Assembly: GCA_044223515.1 (NCBI GenBank)
Contig: JBGALV010000131.1
Location: forward strand, 1 to 11,730
Source: SHVZ01 sp044223515
GTDB taxonomy: Bacteria; Pseudomonadota; Alphaproteobacteria; SHVZ01
Length of the DNA stretch: 11,730 bases
Direction: 5' to 3'
Shown here: positions 1-7,850 of the stretch, in pieces
Numbering within the stretch: position 1 is the first letter of the stretch
Layout of the letters: every line of letters begins with the position of its first letter
Notes under the pieces: model-generated
The model's input: only the letters and a program-made list of their open reading frames with translations
Told to the model about the DNA's origin: nothing
Database searches by the model: none
Made by a program: the position numbers and the translations under genes

Positions 1-1641
1 GGCATCCTCAAGGTCGACGTGCTCGCGCTCGGCATGCTGACCTGCCTCAAGCTCGCTTTCGGCATGCTGAAGCAGAAGGGGCTCGATATCGACCTCGACA
101 AGATGCCGAAGGAAGACCCGGCGGTTTACGAGATGCTGCAGAAGGGCGAATCCCTCGGCGTCTTCCAGGTCGAAAGCCGAGGCCAGATGGCGATGCTGCC
201 GCGCCTCAAACCGAAGGAGTTCTACGACCTTGTCATCGAGGTCGCGATCGTTCGGCCTGGTCCGATCCAAGGGGACATGGTCCATCCCTACCTCCGCCGG
301 CGCGAGGGCATCGACAAGGTGGAAATCCCGCCGGGCCTGGAAGATGTCCTCACCAAGACGCTGGGGATTCCGCTGTTTCAAGAACAGGCCATGCGCATGG
401 CCATTACCGGTGCGGGGTTCTCTTATACCGAAGCCGATAGGCTTCGCCGTGCCATGGCCACCTTCAAGAGCAACGGCAAGATCGGAACGTTCAAGGAGCC
501 GTTCATCAACGGCATGATCAAGAACGGGTTCGACAAAGGCTTCGCCGAGCGCTGCTTCAGCCAGATGGAAGGATTCAGCAACTACGGCTTCCCGGAAAGC
601 CATGCGGCTTCCTTCGCGATCCTCGTCTATGCCTCGGCCTGGCTTAAGCGCTGGCATCCGGAGGTGTTCGCCGGTGCGCTGCTGAACGCGCAACCCATGG
701 GCTTCTATCAGCCGGCGCAGATCGTCGGCGATGCGATTCAGAACGGTGCCGAGGTGAGGTCGGTCGATGTGAATGCGAGCGATTGGGACAGCAGGCTGGA
801 GCCGAAGGTGGAAGGCGGCTTCGCGCTCCGCCTCGGTCTTCGCCAGATCGACGGTCTCCCGAAGGAAGACATCAAGAATCTGTTGGTAGGAAAACGCGGC
901 GCCGGCTATCTCAGCGTCCGCGACCTCTGGCTTCGCTCAGGCCTCAAGGTCGCCAGCCTGGAGAAGCTGGCGGCAGCGGATGCGTTCCGGTCGTTGGGCC
1001 TGCAGCGCCGCGAGGCGCTGTGGTCGGTCAAGGGATTGGGCGAGGCGCCGCTGCCGTTGTTCGCGGCCGCCGAGATCCGGTCTCCGTTGCAGGCGGAACC
1101 GAAGATCGAGCTGCCGGCACTCGGCCTCGGCGCCGAGGTCGCGCAGGACTACTTCACCACCAAGCTGTCGCTGAAGAAGCATCCGCTGGCGTTGATCCGC
1201 AAGCGCCTGGATGCCAGCGCCTGGAGCCAGGCCGCGTTCCTCGACGATGCGATGCCGGGGCAGCTCGTGCGCGTCGCCGGCCTGGTGCTGGTGCGCCAGC
1301 ATCCGGAAAGCGCCAACGGCATCGTCTTCGTCACGCTGGAGGACGAGAGCGGCATCGCCAATCTCGTTCTCTATCCGGATATGTACGAGGCGAACCGGCT
1401 CACAGTGCTCGGCGCGCGGCTGCTCGCCTGCGAAGGCACGATCGACCGCAAGGAGGTCGTCGTCCATGTGAAGGCCCGCCGTCTCTTCGATTTGAGCGGC
1501 TGGCTCGGCGATCTCGTCGCCGACGACGGCGCGCCGCCGCCGCGCAGCCCCTTCAACCGCACCTTCACCCATCCGCGCGAGACCAGGCGCGGACGGCGCG
1601 AGAAGACCCAGATCGAGGTCAAGAGCCGCGACTTCCAGTAG
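1..1641 (+). CDS. dnaE2: Error-prone DNA polymerase DnaE2 (ImuC), 3' part
   Basis: C-family DNA polymerase alpha subunit of the SOS mutagenesis type, expected to act in translesion synthesis with ImuA and ImuB. The frame is open from base 1, so the 5' end (PHP domain and first two catalytic aspartates) lies outside. The fragment opens with GILKVDVLALGML; its Asp at codon 6 matches the third palm aspartate of the family (D555 of E. coli DnaE in KFDFLGL). Next come the fingers region (FQEQAMRMAITGAGF, about nt 379-423), a helix-hairpin-helix region (about nt 826-1026, LRLGLRQIDGL) and an OB fold (about nt 1264-1490, ending in LVLYPDMYEANRL). The protein stops soon after the OB fold, with no room for the tau-binding C-terminal domain of replicative DnaE1, and ends in VKSRDFQ, which supports DnaE2. 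Its stop lies 2 bp from the convergent hupE stop. The imuA-imuB partners would be expected upstream of the window. Confidence 0.93.
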   Translation, partial: GILKVDVLALGMLTCLKLAFGMLKQKGLDIDLDKMPKEDPAVYEMLQKGESLGVFQVESRGQMAMLPRLKPKEFYDLVIEVAIVRPGPIQGDMVHPYLRRREGIDKVEIPPGLEDVLTKTLGIPLFQEQAMRMAITGAGFSYTEADRLRRAMATFKSNGKIGTFKEPFINGMIKNGFDKGFAERCFSQMEGFSNYGFPESHAASFAILVYASAWLKRWHPEVFAGALLNAQPMGFYQPAQIVGDAIQNGAEVRSVDVNASDWDSRLEPKVEGGFALRLGLRQIDGLPKEDIKNLLVGKRGAGYLSVRDLWLRSGLKVASLEKLAAADAFRSLGLQRREALWSVKGLGEAPLPLFAAAEIRSPLQAEPKIELPALGLGAEVAQDYFTTKLSLKKHPLALIRKRLDASAWSQAAFLDDAMPGQLVRVAGLVLVRQHPESANGIVFVTLEDESGIANLVLYPDMYEANRLTVLGARLLACEGTIDRKEVVVHVKARRLFDLSGWLGDLVADDGAPPPRSPFNRTFTHPRETRRGRREKTQIEVKSRDFQ

Positions 1642-1643
1642 GC

Positions 1644-2738
1644 CTAGAAGACCGCGAGGTTGAAGGCACGCTCGGCGAACCAGAGGAGCGCGACGAGGCA
1701 GGCCGCCGCCGATCCGAGCGGTAGCAGCGCGCGGCGGATCGAAGCGCCACGGCTCAGCAGATAGCCCAGCGGCAGGACCACGACCGCGACGCCGAGCTGG
1801 GCCGCCTCCAGGCCGAGGTTGAAGGCGAGCAGGGAGAGGACGAGCTCGACCGGCGGAAGATCCAGCGGCCCGAGCACGTTGGCGAAGCCGAGACCGTGCA
1901 CCAGGCCGAAGCCGAAGGCGACCAGCCAGCGGCGCGATCCGAGGAACGGCATCAGATTGTCGACGGCAGTCGTGGCGATCGAGAGCGCGATCACGCTTTC
2001 CACCAGCCGCGCTGGCACCTCGACGATCCCGAGCGCCGCGAGCCAAAGCGTGAACCCGTGGGCGAGGGTGAAGGCCGTCAGGATCTTCGCCGCCTCGATC
2101 ATCCGCCGTCCGACGGTGCGGTCGGCCGCCAGCATCAGCGGCAGCAGCAGCACGCCCAGGAACAGCAGGTGGTCGATCCCCTCCAGCATGTGCAGCAGGC
2201 CGGAGGCGAAGAACGATATGAAGCTCACCTCGCCGGCGCGGCCGAGGTCGACCGTGAGCGTCTTCTGGTTCTCGGCGAGGGCCGTGCTCCAGCTGCGTCC
2301 ATCGGCCGCCACGCTCACCATGGCGCGAGGTGCGATGACATGCTCCTTGGCGAAGAGATCGAAGCCGATGTCGAGCCGCGAAGGCGTCCGGGTGCAGGTC
2401 ATGCCATAGCGAAGCGAGACGAAGGATCCGCTGTCGCGCTCGATAAAGACCTGCGAGGCGGATCCTTCGTTCACGCAAGTCTCGCCGCCGTCGGAGATCC
2501 GGAGATGCGGCCTCACATACGCCTCGATCGCGGCGCGGCCGGCAGCGTGCTCCTCCGCCGAGATTCGGTTGTCGCGGTCGCGGGCGAGGTCGAGCATCGC
2601 ATCGAGGTCGCGGAGCGAGACCTCCCCGCGGACATCGAGATGCGCGCCCTCGACCGCGATCGCGATCCTGCTGTTGTCGAGCGGGTGTGCCGCGACGGGA
2701 GCCGCGAGCAGCAGCAGTCCGAAAAGGAAACGGCCCAT
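1644..2738 (-). CDS. HupE/UreJ family integral membrane protein
   Basis: About 364 aa. A cleavable signal peptide (MGRFLFGLLLLAAPVAA, cut before HPLDNS) precedes a soluble exoplasmic domain (about 20-175) and a C-terminal multi-helix membrane domain. The membrane part carries the histidine motifs of HupE/UreJ-like proteins: EGIDHLLFLG, TAFTLAHGFTLWLA and FGLVHGLGFA. Such proteins are linked to nickel or cobalt import, but substrates of this long subfamily are not established, so transport is inference. The soluble domain has a degenerate EF-hand-like stretch (ARDRDNRISAEE), whose first ligand position is Ala instead of Asp. I chose the ATG at 2738 because GGAG lies 7 nt before it and the protein then begins directly with a signal peptide. 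An ATG at 2765 (MKRPIRRPW extension) has no clear Shine-Dalgarno. The start sits inside the ftsH terminator stem. No nickel-enzyme gene is nearby. Confidence 0.85.
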   Translation of the reverse strand: MGRFLFGLLLLAAPVAAHPLDNSRIAIAVEGAHLDVRGEVSLRDLDAMLDLARDRDNRISAEEHAAGRAAIEAYVRPHLRISDGGETCVNEGSASQVFIERDSGSFVSLRYGMTCTRTPSRLDIGFDLFAKEHVIAPRAMVSVAADGRSWSTALAENQKTLTVDLGRAGEVSFISFFASGLLHMLEGIDHLLFLGVLLLPLMLAADRTVGRRMIEAAKILTAFTLAHGFTLWLAALGIVEVPARLVESVIALSIATTAVDNLMPFLGSRRWLVAFGFGLVHGLGFANVLGPLDLPPVELVLSLLAFNLGLEAAQLGVAVVVLPLGYLLSRGASIRRALLPLGSAAACLVALLWFAERAFNLAVF

Positions 2739-2759
2739 CCAGGGTCTCCGGATGGGCCG
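2721..2759 (-). terminator. Intrinsic terminator of ftsH
   Basis: Read on the minus strand, a perfect 10-bp stem CGGCCCATCC / GGATGGGCCG (2759-2750 and 2740-2731) with a 9-nt loop is followed by the T-rich tract TTTCCTTTTC (2730-2721). It begins 25 nt past the ftsH stop codon. This is a textbook factor-independent terminator shape. The descending arm and T tract also encode the first residues of the HupE signal peptide. Confidence 0.8.
2746..2749 (-). promoter_or_regulatory. Shine-Dalgarno of hupE in the terminator loop
   Basis: Minus-strand GGAG, 7 nt before the ATG at 2738. It lies in the 9-nt loop of the ftsH terminator hairpin, while the ATG lies in the descending arm. It is the main reason for preferring this start over 2765. 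Folding of the hairpin would hide the start codon but leave the GGAG exposed. Confidence 0.5.
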
Positions 2760-2784
2760 CTTCATGTCGCTTGCGACGGGAAGG

Positions 2785-4710
<1,926 letters not shown>

Positions 4711-4766
4711 GGGACTCCAAGACCTCGCGGAGAAACTTTGACCCTATCACACCCCGGGTGCCCGCG

Positions 4767-6035
4767 TCAGGCAACCGCGAATTCGGCTCGGGCGAGCCCC
4801 TGGCGAGGGAAAGTCCAGGAAGTAGCGCCCTTTAGCCATGCCTCTGCGCCGGGGCGCACCCATTCGAAATGGGGGACGGCAACCACCCCGTCAAGGTCAC
4901 GGATGGCAGGCAGGGAAGGACGGGCGGCGGCAGGAATGCGGCTGAGATCTACCGGGGGTAGCTCGGTACCGAGCGGCCCCAGCTCCAGATCACGATTCCG
5001 CGTGCCGGGATCCAGCTGCACGGCGAAGCGGTCCCAGTGGGCCGAGTTGTCTTCGAAGGCGACTCCAGGCGGCATCGACGCCGGTTCTCGCACCACCAGC
5101 CACCGGCCTTGCCGGAAGAGGAGGCGGCAGCCCCCGAGCGTGCGCGATCGTCTGCTTCCGGCCTGAAGATGCGACAGCAGCCCGTCCAGGCGCTCGCCGC
5201 GTGGTGCGTAGTCCAGATTCCCGATCGTCACGATCATTCGCGCGATCGCCGCGCGGGCGAGATCGTCCGGCTGGTCGAGGAGCGACGGCGCGATCGATCC
5301 CCATCCGCTTTCCTCTAGCCTGACGTGGCGAGCCAGCGTGCCGGCGAGGCGGCGCTCGCGTGCGACCCGCGAGAGGCCGCTCTCGCGCGCCTCGGATGCG
5401 AGGGCGGCTTCGCTCCCGTCATCGGCGATGCGCCGCCTAAGCCGCACCCGCGCGTGGCGTTCGTCGCGGTTGGTCGGGTCGTCGATCCATTCCTGGCCGA
5501 TGGCCTCGAGATATCCTGTCAACGTCCCCTTGGGCTCGCCGAGCAGGGGGCGCAGAACGCGCCCCCAGGGCATCGACGTCTCGGCCGCCATCGCCGCGAG
5601 CCCGTCGGGACCGCTCCTGTCCTCGCGCCGAAGCGCCACCGTCTCGGCCTGGTCGCCGCGGTGGTGGGCAAGCAGCAGATGCAGGATGCCGTCGGTCCGG
5701 CAGCGGTCGCCGAGCAGGCGCAACCGCGCGTTGCGCGCTGCGGACTGGATGCCGGCCTTGGGCTTCGCGCCCCGCCAGCAAAGGACGACGTGACCGACGT
5801 TGTACGCCTTCAGCCAATCACCGACTTGGCGCGCTTCGGCGGCGGATTCCACGCGGAGGCCGTGGTCGACGGTGAATGCCACTACGCGCCCGCCGCGGGC
5901 GCTGGCCCATCGATGGGCGAGAAGGGCAAGGGCGAGAGAGTCGGCGCCGCCGGAGACGCCGACGGCGATGACGGGCTGGGGCTCGAACGGCTCGAAGCGC
6001 GCCATCAGGCGCGCGACGAGATCGTCGTTCGACAT
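4767..6035 (-). CDS. tilS: tRNA(Ile)-lysidine synthase TilS
   Basis: Cytoplasmic ATP-pyrophosphatase that joins lysine to C34 of the CAU-anticodon tRNA-Ile, switching it from Met to Ile decoding; essential in most bacteria. 422 aa. The N-terminal PP-loop is SGGADS (28-33) in the context VIAVGVSGGADSLALALLA. Later family motifs follow: VDHGLR (about 58-63), LAHHRGDQAETVALRR and the DDPTNRDERHARVRLR segment. The C-terminal half is the less conserved tRNA-binding region. I chose the ATG at 6035 because it precedes the PP-loop by the usual distance and overlaps the cpoB stop as TGATG. An upstream in-frame start (6134) would add 33 residues that only re-read the end of cpoB. The one-base overlap suggests coupled translation with cpoB. 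Confidence 0.95.
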   Translation of the reverse strand: MSNDDLVARLMARFEPFEPQPVIAVGVSGGADSLALALLAHRWASARGGRVVAFTVDHGLRVESAAEARQVGDWLKAYNVGHVVLCWRGAKPKAGIQSAARNARLRLLGDRCRTDGILHLLLAHHRGDQAETVALRREDRSGPDGLAAMAAETSMPWGRVLRPLLGEPKGTLTGYLEAIGQEWIDDPTNRDERHARVRLRRRIADDGSEAALASEARESGLSRVARERRLAGTLARHVRLEESGWGSIAPSLLDQPDDLARAAIARMIVTIGNLDYAPRGERLDGLLSHLQAGSRRSRTLGGCRLLFRQGRWLVVREPASMPPGVAFEDNSAHWDRFAVQLDPGTRNRDLELGPLGTELPPVDLSRIPAAARPSLPAIRDLDGVVAVPHFEWVRPGAEAWLKGATSWTFPRQGLARAEFAVA

Positions 6036-7060
6036 CACTTGCAGTTGAGGCGGTTCTTCTCGGCCGTCGCGCGGCTCTTCACGGTGCCGGGCGCGTTCGG
6101 GAACTGCTGGCCCAGGCGGTCGAAGGTCGCGCACGCTTCGCGCGGCTTGTTGAGCTTGGCCAGCGACATGCCGAGCTTCAGCAGGTTGTCCGGCGCCTTC
6201 TGGCCGGTCGGAGCCTTCTGATATGCCTCGGCGAAGGCCGTCGAGGCCGGCTCGAACTTGTCGCGGACGTAATAAGTCTCGGCCAGCCAGTAGCGGGCGT
6301 TCTCGGTCCGCGGATCGTTCGGATACTTGTCGATATAGGCGCGGAAGGCGCGCTCGGCCTGGTCGTAGTCGTTCTGCAGAAGGATGTTGAAGGCGAACTT
6401 GTACTGGTCCTCCGCCGAGCCGTCGGGAAGGATCGAGGCGGCCGGCGGGCGGGCCGCCTGTTGCTGCGGCGGCTGGCCCGGCCGCGGCGGGGCGACCGGC
6501 GGAGCAGCGCCGGCCGGCGGCGGGTTCGTCTGGAGCTGGCCCTGGCTCATCGTGCCGAGATTGCCGGAGGTCGTCGGCGGCAAGTTCGGATTGCCGGCCG
6601 ACTGGGACGGCGGCGGAGCGGCGGGAGCCTGGCCCTGCGCCTGGGCCGGCGGCTGGCCGGGACGGCCCTTCTCCAGGTCCTGGAAGCGGAGTTCCAGGTC
6701 GCCGGTCATCTTGTCGAGCTGCCGGCGGGTCTGCTCGTTGGCGTAGGAGATCTCTTCGATCTTGCCGGTGAGGTCGCGGAGCGTGTCCTCGAGCTGCGAA
6801 ATCCGGGTCTCGAAACGGCTGACCGCTGCGCTCGAGAGATCGGAGCCACCGCCGGCGGGAGCCATCTGGACCACGGCTGGCGCCCCGCCGACCGGTGCCG
6901 GGGGAACCTGGCCGCGATAGACCTGACGCTGGAGCGTATCGATGTCGCGCTGCAGGCGGTCGACGCGATCGACCAGTGCGCGCACGTCCTGCGCGTGAAC
7001 CGGGAGGGCCGGCGCCAGGAAGGCAAGGAAGGAAAGAACGGGGAGAAGTCTATGCATCAT
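6035..7060 (-). CDS. cpoB: Cell division coordinator CpoB (YbgF)
   Basis: Periplasmic Tol-associated protein that in E. coli links Tol-Pal activity to peptidoglycan synthesis at constriction. 341 aa. An N-terminal signal peptide (about 1-23, ending VHA before QD) is followed by coiled-coil segments (about 26-46 and 80-131, LEDTLRDLTGKIEEI) that fit the trimerisation region. A Pro/Gln/Gly-rich linker (about 132-212) leads to a C-terminal TPR domain (about 217-341), with repeats around ADQY-like EDQYKFAFNILLQNDYDQA, ENARYWLAETYYVRDKF and DNLLKLGMSLAKLNKPREA. The linker is long and low in complexity. The start is one of two adjacent ATGs (7060 or 7057); GGAGG lies 14 nt and GAGAG 2 nt upstream of the first. 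A terminator separates this gene from pal, so cpoB-tilS probably has its own promoter in 7061-7110, although I see no convincing -35/-10 pair. Confidence 0.93.
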   Translation of the reverse strand: MMHRLLPVLSFLAFLAPALPVHAQDVRALVDRVDRLQRDIDTLQRQVYRGQVPPAPVGGAPAVVQMAPAGGGSDLSSAAVSRFETRISQLEDTLRDLTGKIEEISYANEQTRRQLDKMTGDLELRFQDLEKGRPGQPPAQAQGQAPAAPPPSQSAGNPNLPPTTSGNLGTMSQGQLQTNPPPAGAAPPVAPPRPGQPPQQQAARPPAASILPDGSAEDQYKFAFNILLQNDYDQAERAFRAYIDKYPNDPRTENARYWLAETYYVRDKFEPASTAFAEAYQKAPTGQKAPDNLLKLGMSLAKLNKPREACATFDRLGQQFPNAPGTVKSRATAEKNRLNCK

Positions 7061-7110
7061 CGCTCTCAGGCGTCCCTCCGCGCCGAAGCTATGGCCCAGC
7101 CGTAGGGCAA

Positions 7111-7146
7111 AAATAAGGCGTCGGCCTCGTTGCCGAGGCCGACGCC
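7111..7146 (-). terminator. Intrinsic terminator of pal
   Basis: A perfect 13-bp stem GGCGTCGGCCTCG / CGAGGCCGACGCC (7117-7129 and 7134-7146) with a 4-nt loop. On the minus strand it is followed by TTATTTTTG (7116 downwards). It begins about 24 nt past the pal stop codon. It should end the transcript carrying pal and isolates cpoB-tilS from it. Confidence 0.88.
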
Positions 7147-7170
7147 TATTCGAACACCGGTGTCAGGTCG

Positions 7171-7671
7171 TCAGTTGACGACGGTGACGCCGCGGCGGTT
7201 CTGCGACCAGGCAGCCTCGTTCGAGCCGAGAACCGCCGGCCGCTCCTTGCCATACGAGATGGTCTTGATGCGGTTGGCGGGGATGCCGAGCGAGACGAGG
7301 TAGTTGCTGGCGGCCTTCGCGCGACGGTCACCGAGGGCGAGGTTGTACTCGCGGGTGCCGCGCTCGTCGCAATGGCCTTCGATGGTGACGGCGACGTTGC
7401 CGTACTGCTTCAGCCAGGCGGCCTGACGCTCGAGCGTCCGGCGGGCTTCCGGCTTCAGATCGGACTTGTCGAGGTCGAAGAAGACGCGGTCGCCGACGTT
7501 GACGACGAGATCCTGCTGGGAGCCCGGAACCGGGCCGGTCCGCGGAGCCGCCGCCGGAGCCGTCGAGGCCGCAGCGCCGCCGCCAGCCGAGCCGGCCGTG
7601 GTGGTCGAGGCGCTCTCGCACGCGGCGAGCAGCAGGGACACCGCGAAGAGACTCAGAAGCTTCGTTCGCAT
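7171..7671 (-). CDS. pal: Peptidoglycan-associated lipoprotein Pal
   Basis: Outer-membrane lipoprotein that binds peptidoglycan and, through TolB, the Tol motor; needed for envelope integrity and constriction. 166 aa. A lipoprotein signal with lipobox LLAAC predicts lipidation at Cys18. An Ala/Ser/Thr/Pro-rich tether (about 19-50) follows, then an OmpA-like peptidoglycan-binding domain (about 55-166) with VFFDLDKSDLKPEA, the binding-site segment IEGHCDERGTREYNLALGDRRA and the usual C-terminal QNRRGVTVVN. I chose the ATG at 7671: it follows AAGGAG at a 9-nt spacing and begins a clean lipoprotein signal. The in-frame ATG at 7755 would add 28 polar residues ahead of it. It is separated from tolB by 179 bp and followed by a strong terminator, so it is the last gene of its transcript. 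Confidence 0.97.
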   Translation of the reverse strand: MRTKLLSLFAVSLLLAACESASTTTAGSAGGGAAASTAPAAAPRTGPVPGSQQDLVVNVGDRVFFDLDKSDLKPEARRTLERQAAWLKQYGNVAVTIEGHCDERGTREYNLALGDRRAKAASNYLVSLGIPANRIKTISYGKERPAVLGSNEAAWSQNRRGVTVVN

Positions 7672-7680
7672 TTTTGTTAA

Positions 7681-7688
7681 CTCCTTCC
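7681..7688 (-). promoter_or_regulatory. Shine-Dalgarno of pal
   Basis: Minus-strand GGAAGGAG ending 9 nt before the ATG at 7671. It is the best ribosome-binding site in the window, fits the high copy number expected of Pal, and settles the start at 7671 against the upstream in-frame ATG. Confidence 0.75.
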
Positions 7689-7804
7689 CGGGGGAGAGAT
7701 CGAGATTGTCACGTTGTTTATTACCAGGGGTGACGGCGGCGCCTGCTGGTCCCAACTTCTCGTTTCATCAAGAGGTGGCCGAGCCGGTACGACATAACCC
7801 AACC

Positions 7805-7822
7805 CGTTGGCACGCGCCAACG
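7805..7822 (-). other. Small inverted repeat between tolB and pal
   Basis: A perfect 7-bp stem CGTTGGC / GCCAACG with a 4-nt loop, in the 179-bp gap between the tolB stop and the pal start. There is no T tract on the minus-strand side, so it is not a standard intrinsic terminator. It could protect a processed tolB mRNA end, weaken read-through, or be chance. The rest of the gap (7672-7850) shows no convincing promoter by eye. Confidence 0.3.
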
Positions 7823-7850
7823 AAGACCAGCGGAATATAAGCGTGTAATT

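Noticed and set aside
937..2478. 513-codon minus-strand frame across the dnaE2 end and hupE
   Set aside because: It overlaps two recognised genes, reads as Arg/Ala-rich shadow sequence and lacks any recognisable motif.
4751..4760. CACCCCGGGTG palindrome between tilS and ftsH as a terminator or operator
   Set aside because: The stem is only 5 bp with a 1-nt centre and has no T tract, so it cannot fold as a hairpin of note and is weak as an operator claim.
6036..6134. tilS extended to the in-frame ATG at 6134
   Set aside because: The extra 33 residues only re-read the end of cpoB. The TGATG junction and PP-loop spacing favour 6035.
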